A DNA stretch of 64,000 bases, taken from Elusimicrobiota bacterium. Lineage in GTDB: Bacteria; Elusimicrobiota; Elusimicrobia; UBA1565; UBA9628. Within the stretch, counting starts at the first letter, position 1; the number at the start of each line of letters is the position of its first letter. The position numbers and the translations under genes are program-made. The notes under the pieces are model-generated. The model saw only the letters and a list, made by a program, of their open reading frames with translations. It was not told where the DNA came from and did no database searches. The stretch spans positions 1 through 64,000 of the forward strand of contig DAIDHS010000002.1 in the NCBI GenBank assembly GCA_027451985.1, given 5' to 3'. Positions 51,153-60,568 of this stretch are shown in pieces.

Positions 51153-52277
51153 CTAAACGTGTAGACCGATGCGTTTGGGGTCGAGAATGATGAGGGTGCG
51201 CCGGCTTTCCCCCTCGCTTTGCAGGTGGATGGCCTTGACGTGGCAGCTCTCGCCGCGAAAGACGGTGTCGCCCTCCACGATGCGGTTGGGCTGCTCCAAG
51301 GCGGCTCCCACCATGCGGAGCACCTCCTGCTGCTGCGTGTCGATGACGTCCAAGAGGTGCAGGCGGCCGGGCCCGGCCGGGGAGACGTTCGGGATGGGGA
51401 AATTGGTGAAAAGCACGGCGTTGTCCTCGTCCACAACGATGGCGCGACTGTCCTTGGAAATGACCGCCGTCAGTATGGCTTGCCACCAATGGTTTTCCGC
51501 CTCGGCGCGCCGTTTGTCGCGGACCGAGCTCTGCGCGAGTTCGGTCTTGACCTTGGACAGGAACAAGCCCAGGGCCGCAGCCACCTCGCCGATCTCGTCC
51601 TGGCGGGGCGGGAACTTGACCTCCAAGGCCCGAAAAGAGATCGATTCGACGCCGTCGCGCAGATCCTGAAGCGGAGAGATGATGAAATGGTGGAGGAAAA
51701 AATAGAGGCAGAATCCAAGCACGGCCATGACCACCAGGGCCACGGCCGCGTACTTGCGCATATCCGCGGAAATGACGTCGAAAGCGCCTTTTTGATCGAC
51801 CTGCATGTCCAGCACGCCCAAAACCTCGCCGTTTGAAGAGAGCGGAATCGCGATGTCGAGCAGCGTGGAGTCCGGAACCGGGATCTGCACCGGCTCCTTG
51901 GCGACCAAAGCCTCCTGAATGGCGTCCGTGGGCAGGGACACCTGCTTGGTGAAGTCCCCCCAGGTCATGGCGATCTTGGTCGCGTCCGTGTACCAGCGCA
52001 CTTCGCCGTACTTGTTGAGATAGAGCAGATTCGCGATGCGCTCGTCATGCGCCATCTTGGTGATGACGTCGAGTTCGTTGAAGGAAATCGCCTCCTCGTT
52101 GCGCGCTAGGCCCTTGGTCAGGATGGGCGCGTAGAGGCGCGCCATATCCACCGTGTCCTGGACGAGCTTCTGCTTGAAAACCTGCTGGAAAAGGCCGTAG
52201 GCCACGAAGCCGCCCAGAATGGCGGCGTAAAGGCTGATGCCGGAAAACCACAGAATCCACTTGACGGTCAGGCGCAT
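51153..52277 (-). CDS. Membrane sensor protein with HAMP and PAS-like domain, no kinase
   Basis: The 374-residue product has an N-terminal helix (WILWFSGISLYAAILGGFVAYG), an extracytoplasmic region of about 150 residues (NLLYLNKYGEVRWYTDATKI, IPLSSNGEVLGVLDMQVDQ), a second helix (YAAVALVVMAVLGFCLYFFLHHFI), a HAMP-type segment (SPLQDLRDGVESISFRALEVKFPPRQDEIGEVAAAL), a short coiled coil and a C-terminal PAS-like domain (WWQAILTAVISKDSRAIVVDEDNAVLFTN). There is no kinase, cyclase or receiver. It may signal through protein contacts with the downstream regulators. It follows the TPR gene by 15 bases. Confidence 0.8.
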   Translation of the reverse strand: MRLTVKWILWFSGISLYAAILGGFVAYGLFQQVFKQKLVQDTVDMARLYAPILTKGLARNEEAISFNELDVITKMAHDERIANLLYLNKYGEVRWYTDATKIAMTWGDFTKQVSLPTDAIQEALVAKEPVQIPVPDSTLLDIAIPLSSNGEVLGVLDMQVDQKGAFDVISADMRKYAAVALVVMAVLGFCLYFFLHHFIISPLQDLRDGVESISFRALEVKFPPRQDEIGEVAAALGLFLSKVKTELAQSSVRDKRRAEAENHWWQAILTAVISKDSRAIVVDEDNAVLFTNFPIPNVSPAGPGRLHLLDVIDTQQQEVLRMVGAALEQPNRIVEGDTVFRGESCHVKAIHLQSEGESRRTLIILDPKRIGLHV

Positions 52278-52292
52278 GGCGCAAACCTGCGG

Positions 52293-53672
52293 CTAAGGCC
52301 CGCCGCCAAAGACTTGCTGAACCCGCTCCAGACCCACCTCGGCGTCCGAGTTGTTCGGATCAAGCTCCTTGGCGACCGAAAACTCCTGGCGCGCTTTCTC
52401 GTAATTGCCCTCGTTGTAGTAAATCATGCCGGAGATATAGTGCTGCTCCGAGGCATGCCTGGCTTCCGCGGAGACTTGTCCCGGCGTCTGCGGCGCCGCC
52501 GCGGGCGCGGCTTGCTGCTGCGCCTGTTGCTGGGCCTGCTGCTGTTGCTCCTGTTCCTGCTTCTGCTTGGCGGCCGCCGCCGCCTCGGCCTTTTTCTGGG
52601 CTTCTTCCTTGGCGCGCGCGGCTCTTTCCTGCGCGGCCTTCTTGGCCTCGGCCTTGGCCTGAGCCGCCTCCCGGATGCCCTCGTGAGCCCTCTCAATAAG
52701 CTGCGTGGCGATGGCCGGGTCGTAGCCGTAACTTTCCGCCTTCTTCCACTCCGCGATGGCCTCGTCGTAGCGCCCGGCGTCGTAAAGCTGGCGTCCCAGG
52801 GAAGCGTGCTGCTGGGCCATCTCCGAGCGCAATTCCATCATCAGCTTGCGCGCTTTTTCGTCTCCAGGCCCGTACCGCAGGACCTCGTCAATCTTCTTCA
52901 AAGCCTCTTCGATGTGGCCCTGGCCGTAGAGCTGCAGGGCGTCCTCAAGCTTCTGGTTGGCCTCCTGCTCGCGCAGCCGGGATTCCGCCTGGGCGATGTC
53001 GGCGACCAATCCAGGATAGTCGGACTTAAGGACCAAGGCGGCGTACCACTGGTTCAAGGCGTCCTGCAGGCGGCGCTGACGGTAGGCCTCCTCTCCCCGA
53101 AGGAAATGCTGCCTAGCCAAATCTTCCCTCACCCGATCGAGCCAGTACCGGGCCTTAAAATTCCAGGGAGAGAGTTTCGTCGCCGCGCTCCACTGCTCTT
53201 CCGCCTCGGTGAGCCGCCCCTGCCGGTAGAGCTCCATTCCCTGCTCGAACTTATCTTCCACGAGCTGATGCTGGGAATAAAGCGGCCTGGAACTGCCGTT
53301 GAGCTCCGTCGCGGCCTTCTGCAGCATGAAGGCGTCGCTGTAATAAGGATCGATGGAGAGAATCTCGCCCGTGAGGGATTTGGCCCCGTTATAGTCGCCC
53401 TTCCGGTACAAATCGTAGGCGTTCTGATAGACGATGTGCAGGGCGCTTTGGGTGATGCGATCCTCCTCCAGCTTGACGGTCTGAAGGTAATCCTTTTTCT
53501 CGGCGTCTGAGCTAATCGTCCCCAGCTGGGTCTTCGACAAATCCAGAAACAAGCTTCCCAAATCATGGGAGTCACCCTTCACGCTCTGAGCCCGAACGCC
53601 GCGCCGCGAAGCGGCCGCCGCGAACGCCGCCGCGGCGCACACGACGGCCAGACGACGCATCCGCGCGCGCAT
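52293..53672 (-). CDS. Secreted TPR-repeat protein of the Tad operon (TadD-like role)
   Basis: The 459-residue product begins with a signal peptide (RRLAVVCAAAAFAAAASRRGVRAQ), then has at least six TPR-like units (YDLYRKGDYNGAKSLTGEILSIDP, MELYRQGRLTEAEEQW, LQLYGQGHIEEALKKIDEVLRYGP, YYNEGNYEKARQEFSVAKELDPN). An Ala/Lys/Gln-rich charged coil of about 60 residues sits before the last repeat. Tad loci usually include a TPR lipoprotein (TadD) that aids secretin assembly; this one has no lipobox cysteine, so it may be periplasmic. Its start overlaps the tadC stop by one base. Confidence 0.84.
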   Translation of the reverse strand: MRARMRRLAVVCAAAAFAAAASRRGVRAQSVKGDSHDLGSLFLDLSKTQLGTISSDAEKKDYLQTVKLEEDRITQSALHIVYQNAYDLYRKGDYNGAKSLTGEILSIDPYYSDAFMLQKAATELNGSSRPLYSQHQLVEDKFEQGMELYRQGRLTEAEEQWSAATKLSPWNFKARYWLDRVREDLARQHFLRGEEAYRQRRLQDALNQWYAALVLKSDYPGLVADIAQAESRLREQEANQKLEDALQLYGQGHIEEALKKIDEVLRYGPGDEKARKLMMELRSEMAQQHASLGRQLYDAGRYDEAIAEWKKAESYGYDPAIATQLIERAHEGIREAAQAKAEAKKAAQERAARAKEEAQKKAEAAAAAKQKQEQEQQQQAQQQAQQQAAPAAAPQTPGQVSAEARHASEQHYISGMIYYNEGNYEKARQEFSVAKELDPNNSDAEVGLERVQQVFGGGP

Positions 53673-54571
53673 CAGAAACCCAGGCCTCCGCTGATGAGAG
53701 ACTTGATCATGGGCGAGAGCATCATGATAAACACCGTCGGGAATATGAAAATGATGAGCGGGATCAGCATTTTGGTTGAGGCTTGCGCGGCCAGCTTCTC
53801 GGCCCGCGAAAGGCGCCGGAAGCGCATGTCGGCGGCGTAGTTGCGCAGCAAGTCGACCAGGCTCGTGCCCAACTCGTCCGACTGGATGATGAGGCTCACG
53901 AAGGAGCGGATTTCCTGGATGCCAGTGCGCCGCGCGAAGCGCGTCAGGGCGTCGCGCCGCGAGTAGCCCAGTGAGACTTCGTCCAGCATGGTGCCGATTT
54001 CAGTCTCCAGCGGCCCTCTCTTGGCCGAACTCTTGATGATGCGGTCGAATGCCGTCAAATAGTCGAGGCCTGCTTCCAGTGTCAGCGCGGCTAGGTCCAC
54101 CAGAGGCGGAAAGTCTCCCAGGATTTGGGACTGTCGCTCCCGAATTTTCCGGTTGATGAAGACGTCCGGGAAAAGAAATCCGATGCCAACAAGCACGATG
54201 GTAATCACGACGGAACTCGTCCCGAACCACGCCGCCGCGCCGAAGGCGAGCGCGCAGAGCTCCTTCAAGTGGAGGATGTTGAGCGCGGAGGGCTTCTTGG
54301 GCCGGCCCAATAGCTGGTGCATCTCCTCGAGCTTCGACTCCAGGCCCGGGATCTTGATGAGCAAATAGTCCAGCCGGTCGACGATGGAGCCCTTGGGATT
54401 GATCCGCCCAAAGACCGTGGAGACGTTGATGTCTTTTTTCGTCAGCTGGGTCAAGTCCGTGGCGGCGGCGTCCGGCTCGGGGCTGAGCCAGTTGCGCAGG
54501 GCCGTGAAGAACCCCCAGGCGCTCAAGGCCGCCAGCAACGTCAGGAAGTAGCGCATCCAGGAGCCGCTCAT
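53672..54571 (-). CDS. tadC: Tad pilus inner-membrane platform protein TadC
   Basis: The 299-residue product carries the type II secretion F-like domain: FPPLVDLAALTLEAGLDYLTAFDRIIKSSAKRGPLETEIGTMLDEVSLGYSRRDAL and IIQSDELGTSLVDLLRNYAADMRFRRLSRAEKLAAQASTKML, with a preceding hydrophobic pair (LCALAFGAAAWFGTSSVVITIVLVGIGFLFP) and a last helix. Such proteins form the inner-membrane platform with TadB for pilin extrusion. ATGA overlap with tadB. Length is normal for TadC. Confidence 0.93.
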   Translation of the reverse strand: MSGSWMRYFLTLLAALSAWGFFTALRNWLSPEPDAAATDLTQLTKKDINVSTVFGRINPKGSIVDRLDYLLIKIPGLESKLEEMHQLLGRPKKPSALNILHLKELCALAFGAAAWFGTSSVVITIVLVGIGFLFPDVFINRKIRERQSQILGDFPPLVDLAALTLEAGLDYLTAFDRIIKSSAKRGPLETEIGTMLDEVSLGYSRRDALTRFARRTGIQEIRSFVSLIIQSDELGTSLVDLLRNYAADMRFRRLSRAEKLAAQASTKMLIPLIIFIFPTVFIMMLSPMIKSLISGGLGF

Positions 54572-56181
54572 ATCTTGATGTCTCCCAGGCTGTTGATGAT
54601 CTTCATGCCGATGCCGATCCAGACCGTGCAGAAAAGCAGGATGCCCACGCCCAAAGGCCTGAAATAGAAGCTCTCCATAGGCCCGGGCTGGAACAAGAAC
54701 ATGATGATGAGCATGACCCAGGGCATGATACCCACGATGATGCCCTGGATGCGCTGCTGAGCGGTCATGGCCGCGGTCTTTTCAACGAGCTTCGACTCCT
54801 CGCGGATGATTTCCACGATGCGGTCGAAAATCTTGGTCAGGTTCCCTCCGACCGAGCGCTGGATGACCACGGACTTGATGAGATAGGACAAAAGATAGCT
54901 CGGCACGCGCTCCTGGATGCCCTCCAAAGCCTTTTCCAGCGGCGTGCCCAGCTGGTAATTCTTGAGGCAGAGGCCGAACTCCTCGGAGATGGGCGGCTGC
55001 ATGTCCTTCTGGACCAGCTCCAAGCACTGCACCAAATCGATGCCGGACTTAAGCCCGTTGGACATTAAAATAATGGTGTCCATGAGCTGCTTCTCGCACT
55101 TGCTTGCCCGGCGGAACCTCAGGTTGCGCAGAAGCCACCCGGGCAGGGACAAGCCGCCGTAGACGCCGAAACCCGTGAAAATGAGGAAGCCCCAAATATT
55201 GAAGGTGAAAAGTCCCACCAAGGCGCCCAGCGCGATGGGGCCGCCCACCAGATAATTGACTTTGATGACCAGGAACTGGCGCTCGTATTCGCGGGTCCAG
55301 TCCTTGGCCTTGGCCTTATAACGCGCGATCCACTCATCCAGGGACTTCTCGTTTTTCATCCCGAACAAATAGCCCGCCGCGAACATCATCAGGATGCCCA
55401 GAATCGAGAGCAGATAGGGAAGGGCGTTGTTCGCCGGCGCGCGCTTGCCTTCCAAAGCCAAAGCGGAAAACCCGCGCGGCGGCTGGTGCAGGATGTTGTA
55501 GGCGTCGTTGCTGAGCGCGGCAATCGCCATAACGGCCTGCCGATAGCGCACGAGCTGCGGGGGCAGGGCGGGAACGGCCGCGGTCCGGCCGTTTTTCTCC
55601 ATCGCCGCCAAATCTACGGCCACGGGAGGGTTCGGAGCGGAGGCCAAGGAATCGAGCATGGCCCCCATTTCCGAATCGATGAGCCGCAGATCGGCCAAGA
55701 GCGGACGGCCGCGGCCCTCCAGGGAATCGTCCAGGTGGGCGCGGTAGAGTCTGTCGATGGCCATTTCCATGCGCACGTGTTCGTCCGAGTAGTCGCTGAT
55801 GAGCGCCGTGGGCGCGAGCATTTCACCGCCATCAGAAGGCGGAAGCGCCTTGCGCGTCGTCTCGTAAAACGTGTAAAGCACGGCCACCGGTGCCTGCCAA
55901 AGGTCCGCCTCGTTGAGGATGCCCTGCGTGGGATCGTTCCATACCGGATGGTTGAGCATGGCGGAGAGGATGCGGTCGATCCAGGCGGGCGTCTGCAGGG
56001 CCGGATCCCTGTTGGCGCTGAAATAGTGGTAGAACTCCTGCATGTGCAGCTCGGCGCCGTTTTGTTGGCCGACCAAGTACTTGATGTCTTTACGGCTAAA
56101 AACCTCCTGAGCCGCGCACAAAGCCGGAGCTAGCGCAAGCGCGGCTAGGACGGCGCCCAACTTCAAGAACCGCGGCCTCAC
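54568..56181 (-). CDS. tadB: TadB platform protein with extra N-terminal periplasmic region
   Basis: The track ORF begins inside cpaF in the wrong frame. I choose the GTG at 56181, which forms a GTGA overlap with the cpaF stop. The 537-residue product starts with a signal-like segment (LKLGAVLAALALAPALCAAQ) and an about 240-residue helical region not usual for TadB (VGQQNGAELHMQEFYHYFSANRDP, IDRLYRAHLDDSLEGRGRPLLADLR). The normal platform part follows: helix YLLSILGILMMFAAGYLFG, FNIWGFLIFTGFGVYGGL, then DTIILMSNGLKSGIDLVQCLELVQKDM and SVGGNLTKIFDRIVEIIREE. Typical TadB has about 300 residues. The extra region may contact the secretin or CpaB. Confidence 0.9.
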   Translation of the reverse strand: MRPRFLKLGAVLAALALAPALCAAQEVFSRKDIKYLVGQQNGAELHMQEFYHYFSANRDPALQTPAWIDRILSAMLNHPVWNDPTQGILNEADLWQAPVAVLYTFYETTRKALPPSDGGEMLAPTALISDYSDEHVRMEMAIDRLYRAHLDDSLEGRGRPLLADLRLIDSEMGAMLDSLASAPNPPVAVDLAAMEKNGRTAAVPALPPQLVRYRQAVMAIAALSNDAYNILHQPPRGFSALALEGKRAPANNALPYLLSILGILMMFAAGYLFGMKNEKSLDEWIARYKAKAKDWTREYERQFLVIKVNYLVGGPIALGALVGLFTFNIWGFLIFTGFGVYGGLSLPGWLLRNLRFRRASKCEKQLMDTIILMSNGLKSGIDLVQCLELVQKDMQPPISEEFGLCLKNYQLGTPLEKALEGIQERVPSYLLSYLIKSVVIQRSVGGNLTKIFDRIVEIIREESKLVEKTAAMTAQQRIQGIIVGIMPWVMLIIMFLFQPGPMESFYFRPLGVGILLFCTVWIGIGMKIINSLGDIKI

Positions 56182-58463
56182 GTCAGCAGCCCTCCGCCGT
56201 GGGGCCCGCTGACGCCCGCCGCGGGCGCGGTCTTGCCTTGGGCGCCCGGCTTGGCTTCCCGATACACCGAGAGCGGCACCTCCAAGCCTTTGAGCTTGAA
56301 CTCCTCCTGGAAGGTGGGAATGTAGCCGCAACCGGAGAAATAGCCCACGCTCTGCCCCTGCTCGTTGACCGTGGTCTGATGGAATCGGAAGATGTCCCGC
56401 ATGGTGATCTGCATGCCCTCGCGCCCCGTCACCTCGGTGATGTAAGTAACCCGGCGCTTGCCATCCGAGAAGCGGGTCAGCTGGATGAAAATGTTGACGG
56501 CGCTCGAAATCATCTCGACCAGCACGGACATGGGGAGTTCTGAACCCGCCATCAAGCACATGGCCGAAAGACGCGAAATGGCGTCCGACGGCGAATTGGC
56601 GTGGAGCGTGGTGAGGCTGCCTTCGTGGCCCGTGTTCATGGCCTGAAGCATGTCCAGCGCCTCGCCGCCGCGGCACTCGCCGACCACGATGCGGTCCGGG
56701 CGCATGCGCAGGCAATTTTTGACCAAGTCGCGGATGTTCACCTCGCCCTTGCCCTCGATGTTGGCCGGGCGGCCCTCCAGGCGGACCCAGTGCTGCTTGG
56801 CCAAGCGCAGTTCGGCGGTATCCTCCACCGTGATGATGCGCTCGCCGTCCGGGATGTAGTTGGAGAGCATATTAAGGAAGGTGGTTTTTCCGGTGCCCGT
56901 TCCGCCCGAGATAATGACGTTTTTTCTCAATAAAACGCATTTTTCCAAAAAATCAATCATGTCCTGATTGCAGGATCCGAAGGAAACGAGCTGGTTGGGC
57001 GTGTAGGGCTTGGCGGAAAAACGCCGGATGGTCAACGTCGGGCCGGAAACCGCCAAAGGCGCGATGATGGCGTTGACACGGGAGCCGTCCTTCAAGCGCG
57101 CGTCCACCAGCGGCACGGACTCGTCGATGCGGCGCCCGACGGGCGCCACGATGCGCTTGATGACTTGAATGACCTGATCATCGTTGCGAAAACGCATGGG
57201 CAAAAGAACCAACTGCCCCTGCCGTTCTATGTAAATCTTGTCCGCCGCGATGACCATGATTTCGTTTATGCTGGGATCGCGCAACAGAGACTGCAGGGGT
57301 CCCAAACCCAGGATTTCGTCGACCAGTTCGCTGATGAACTGCTCTCTTTGAGCGCGGGAAAGCGGCAGGTTGCGCTCCTTTTGCATGAGCGCTTCGATTA
57401 TCGAAGCGACCTTGGTTCGGTTCTCCTCGTTCTGATTCTGATCGTCCGAGATGCGCACATGTTCGGTCTCCATCGCCGCGACCACGCTTTTATGCAGCTT
57501 TCCCTTAAGCTCATCCCAGAACGGAGGGACGCTCCCAGAGACGGCGGGGACGGACGACGTCTTGGCGGAAGGCTGAGACGTCTCGGCGCCGGAGGCTCCG
57601 GCCGGGGTCTTCCACAAAAAATCGGCGGCTTGGCCGAATTCCGGGCCTGAAATCGCGGAGTCCCAGCTCTTGAGGCCGGGCTGGACCTGAAGCGTTCGGC
57701 CCAGGACCAAGCGCAGCTGCTTGACCCACTCGCTTTGCAGCGATTCGACGACCAGTATTTTCTGGGTGTTGGCGCACTCGGGCAGAAGATCATCCCAAGG
57801 CATGTAGGCCAGAACATGCTTGTTCATCGTGCCGAAAAATCGGTCGACCTCTTTGGGAGAGAGCGCTCCCGGAAGGTTCGCTTGGTTGATGATGATCTCG
57901 AAGCGCTCAAGCGGGAAATGAAGATTTTTGAACTCTCCGAAGAGGGCGTAGGTCGCCTCGAAATGGGAGCGCTGCGGCAGGCAGGTCCAAAACACTATGT
58001 CGGCCACGTCGAAAGCGAAGACCTGCATGGGCAGGTACGGATCGACGTCCAGGAACAAGTCGTACTCCTCGGACAAAGCGCCCAAAATCTTCGCGACGGC
58101 CTGCGGCGAGAGCGACATGATTTCCTGGCGCTTTTTGGCCAGCGGCAGGAGCCCCACGCCCCACTTGGTCATGGGAATGCGTCCGCGCAGAAGCCGGCCC
58201 ACGCCCCCGCTGGGATTCTCTCCAACGACCGGGACGAGGCTGGCCAGCGAAGGCGGTTCTAGGGCCATCTGGAAGCTCAAGTCGTCTCGGCAGAGCGGGT
58301 CCATGTGCACGATGAGGACCTTGCGGTTCTGGCTGCCGGCCCAGGCCAGAGCGAGGTTCAGGGCAAGAGTGCTTTTACCCACGCCTTCGCGGGGTCCCGA
58401 GAACACCACGACGCGGCTCGCCCCCGCCCTGGGAACAGCCGCGTTGCCGCCTAATTCTGCCAT
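56178..58463 (-). CDS. cpaF: CpaE/TadZ-like ParA ATPase fused to CpaF secretion ATPase
   Basis: The 761-residue protein joins two usually separate Tad proteins. Residues about 15-260 are a ParA/MinD-type ATPase ([21 protein letters not shown], then [27 protein letters not shown]), as in TadZ/CpaE which positions the pilus. A linker of about 90 residues leads to the CpaF part (about 350-750) with Walker [13 protein letters not shown] (about 514-525), [11 protein letters not shown], the [36 protein letters not shown] box. Fusion would keep the localisation and motor ATPases in a 1:1 ratio. No receiver domain precedes the ParA part. Confidence 0.94.
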   Translation of the reverse strand: MAELGGNAAVPRAGASRVVVFSGPREGVGKSTLALNLALAWAGSQNRKVLIVHMDPLCRDDLSFQMALEPPSLASLVPVVGENPSGGVGRLLRGRIPMTKWGVGLLPLAKKRQEIMSLSPQAVAKILGALSEEYDLFLDVDPYLPMQVFAFDVADIVFWTCLPQRSHFEATYALFGEFKNLHFPLERFEIIINQANLPGALSPKEVDRFFGTMNKHVLAYMPWDDLLPECANTQKILVVESLQSEWVKQLRLVLGRTLQVQPGLKSWDSAISGPEFGQAADFLWKTPAGASGAETSQPSAKTSSVPAVSGSVPPFWDELKGKLHKSVVAAMETEHVRISDDQNQNEENRTKVASIIEALMQKERNLPLSRAQREQFISELVDEILGLGPLQSLLRDPSINEIMVIAADKIYIERQGQLVLLPMRFRNDDQVIQVIKRIVAPVGRRIDESVPLVDARLKDGSRVNAIIAPLAVSGPTLTIRRFSAKPYTPNQLVSFGSCNQDMIDFLEKCVLLRKNVIISGGTGTGKTTFLNMLSNYIPDGERIITVEDTAELRLAKQHWVRLEGRPANIEGKGEVNIRDLVKNCLRMRPDRIVVGECRGGEALDMLQAMNTGHEGSLTTLHANSPSDAISRLSAMCLMAGSELPMSVLVEMISSAVNIFIQLTRFSDGKRRVTYITEVTGREGMQITMRDIFRFHQTTVNEQGQSVGYFSGCGYIPTFQEEFKLKGLEVPLSVYREAKPGAQGKTAPAAGVSGPHGGGLLT

Positions 58464-58471
58464 TAAAGTCT

Positions 58472-59233
58472 CTACTTCACGATTTTCATGGTGATGAAAA
58501 GATAGAGAGAATCCTCCGACTCGGTGATGCTTTTATGTGTGAAGAGCCACCCCAGAATCGGGATGCTGCCCAGGAAAGGGACGCGGGCGGTGGATGTGCT
58601 TTTGATGCTCGACTTCAAGCCCCCAATGACGATGGTGTCGCCGCTTTTGACCTCAACGGTCGACTTGATTTCGCGATCGGTGACCGTGGGCACGGAGGTA
58701 TTGCCCACCTGCACGGTGTGCGAATAGTCCGGCGTCTTGTTGGTCACGAAAATGGCCGCCACGATGTTGCCTTTTTTGTTCGGATCCAAAATCGGCTTGA
58801 CGTCGAGCATGGTCAAAACGTCCTTGAATTCGCTGCCGATGCTCCCGGTCGCTCCAACGACCGGGTAGGGAATCTGCGTGCCTACCTTAAAATCCGCCTG
58901 GCTTCCCGCCTGGACCACCACGCTCGGATTAGAGAGCGTCTGCGCCTTACCCTCGGTCGTCAGCATGGTCAATGACGCTTGAAGCGCGGTTTGCCGGGCG
59001 AAATCTCCGATGGTGAAGATGCCCGTCGGAATCGCCTTTTCCGCGAAATTAATGCCGCTTTGCAGGGGCGGCCAACTCACGCCGAGTTCATTGTCCACCG
59101 ATCCGGAAATCTCCACCAGATCCGCTGAAATTTCAATAAGCGGCGTCGCATCCGGCTGGGCCTGCGCCCAAAGCCGGACGGGACGCCATAACACCAGCGC
59201 CAAAGCCGCCGACGCGATCAGTTGTCGTCTCAT
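58472..59233 (-). CDS. cpaC: Short secretin (CpaC/RcpA-like core)
   Basis: The 253 residues comprise a signal peptide (LIASAALALVLWRPVRLWAQ) followed directly by the secretin core: IEISADLVEISGSVDNELGVSWPPL, LTTEGKAQTLSNPSVVVQAGSQADFKVGTQIPYP, STVEVKSGDTIVIGGLKSSIKSTSTARVPFLGSIPILGWLFTHKS and ESEDSLYLFITMKIVK. The N-terminal N0/BON-type domains of ordinary CpaC (about 450 residues or more) are absent, so ring docking must rely on another protein such as CpaB or the TadB extension. The frame is intact and this is not a truncation by frameshift within the gene. Confidence 0.92.
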   Translation of the reverse strand: MRRQLIASAALALVLWRPVRLWAQAQPDATPLIEISADLVEISGSVDNELGVSWPPLQSGINFAEKAIPTGIFTIGDFARQTALQASLTMLTTEGKAQTLSNPSVVVQAGSQADFKVGTQIPYPVVGATGSIGSEFKDVLTMLDVKPILDPNKKGNIVAAIFVTNKTPDYSHTVQVGNTSVPTVTDREIKSTVEVKSGDTIVIGGLKSSIKSTSTARVPFLGSIPILGWLFTHKSITESEDSLYLFITMKIVK

Positions 59234-59281
59234 GATGTCGCCCTGTTGCCGAAAAGTTCGAACGCCTTAGCCCAACTTACG

Positions 59282-60040
59282 TCAATGCGAAAACAGTTGT
59301 CTGAAACTTGCCATCTGCATGGGGTGAAGTTCCACGTCCCCCTGCCCGCGCAAAATGACCGTCGTGTCCCCTTCCTTGCGCGAAAGCGCCAGGTACTGCG
59401 CCTCATCGGGGTTGAGCGCCAGGCCAATGACGGCCTTTTGCGCGAGCGCGCTGCTCTGCGCTTGGCCGCCCGACATCTTCTTGAACTGGGCCGCGTTCAT
59501 ACCCTGGCCCATGTTGTCCCCGACCGAAAGCACCAGGATGTCCTGCAGAATCGTCGCCGTGACCATCTGCTCGCTGCCGTCGGCCATTTTCGCGTTGAAG
59601 GTCACCAGCACGTCCACTCGGTCGCCCGGCTTGATAAGCGGCTCCATTTCCGGATCGATGGGCAAAATGGCGCCGCGGTAGCCCGGAGGAATCTTGACGG
59701 ACAAGCCCGCGTCGGGAGACATGACGCTCAGTTCCGACTGAGTAATCTGATCCCCCATGGGAATGCGCACGCGGGTGACTAGATTGTCGATCATCTTCAA
59801 ATCCGCGGGGCTCTTGACCTCGAACGCGTCCTGGGCCATGTACTTGCGGGGAATTTCCATGGTGTCGACCATGCTCTCCTGCAGCACCGTCCGCTGCGGG
59901 ATGTCGTAGCGCGCGACGATGACCTCGGCCATGGAGTAGGCGTTGCTCAGCGCCCTCTCCTTGCTGGTCAGCACGATGAAGTAGATGAGCGCCGCGGCCA
60001 TGGCGATCGCGAACGGAAGCAAGACGTTTTTCTTATCCAT
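59282..60040 (-). CDS. cpaB: Tad pilus assembly protein CpaB (RcpC)
   Basis: The 252-residue product has an N-terminal helix (LLPFAIAMAAALIYFIVLT), an SAF domain (VIVARYDIPQRTVLQESMVDTMEIPRKYM, IPMGDQITQSELSV) and the RcpC/CpaB domain (YRGAILPIDPEMEPLIKPGDRVDVLVTF, VIGLALNPDEAQYLALSRKEGDTTVILRG). CpaB proteins link the inner-membrane complex to the secretin. It lies 3 bases after tadE and 48 bases before the secretin gene. Confidence 0.93.
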   Translation of the reverse strand: MDKKNVLLPFAIAMAAALIYFIVLTSKERALSNAYSMAEVIVARYDIPQRTVLQESMVDTMEIPRKYMAQDAFEVKSPADLKMIDNLVTRVRIPMGDQITQSELSVMSPDAGLSVKIPPGYRGAILPIDPEMEPLIKPGDRVDVLVTFNAKMADGSEQMVTATILQDILVLSVGDNMGQGMNAAQFKKMSGGQAQSSALAQKAVIGLALNPDEAQYLALSRKEGDTTVILRGQGDVELHPMQMASFRQLFSH

Positions 60041-60043
60041 AGT

Positions 60044-60520
60044 TTATTGCGGCAATGGCTGCTCGATGGGCATGCGCACGCTCGTGCTGATGGTCCGGTG
60101 GCCGCTCCCAATGGGCGTGGCCAGCAGAATGCTGCTGATGGGGAAAACCAGCGGGACCTTATAAGTCCCGGTCACCAGAAGATCGTAATTCTGGACGTCG
60201 GCTTGGTTGTCCATGAGCGTTGGGATGTCCTGGGACGCCACGACGGCTCCCTTAATCATCCGGGACATGAACGTCTGCAATGTCGGCGTCACGTCTTCGG
60301 GTTGCCCGCCGTCGGGACCCTCGGCGACCATGGCGCCGATGCGCGCGCATTCGTACGTCGCGTGGTTAAGCATAATGACCCAGAACGCCAGATACCCCAT
60401 TTCCATGATGGTGAACACAATGGTCAGGAAAACCGGGAGAATGAGGAGCACCTCCACCATCGCCTGCCCCCCATCCTCCCTTCCCGGCCCACGCCTGCGC
60501 CTTAACGCCACGGTCTTCAT
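60044..60520 (-). CDS. TadE-like pseudopilin of the Tad operon
   Basis: The 158-residue product carries GGQAMVEVLLILPVFLTIVFTIMEMGYLAFWVIMLNHATYECARIGAMV, the TadE signature with processed-pilin-like helix and conserved Ala-rich flank. The short periplasmic part has few cysteines. TadE-like subunits assist Flp pilus formation. It is a second TadE-like gene in the window besides the one at 38.3 kb, but its context here is an intact Tad operon. Confidence 0.9.
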   Translation of the reverse strand: MKTVALRRRRGPGREDGGQAMVEVLLILPVFLTIVFTIMEMGYLAFWVIMLNHATYECARIGAMVAEGPDGGQPEDVTPTLQTFMSRMIKGAVVASQDIPTLMDNQADVQNYDLLVTGTYKVPLVFPISSILLATPIGSGHRTISTSVRMPIEQPLPQ

Positions 60521-60568
60521 TGCGCCGTTCCTGGCCGCAGGGTCCGCCCCGGGCCACTCGCCGGGAAA

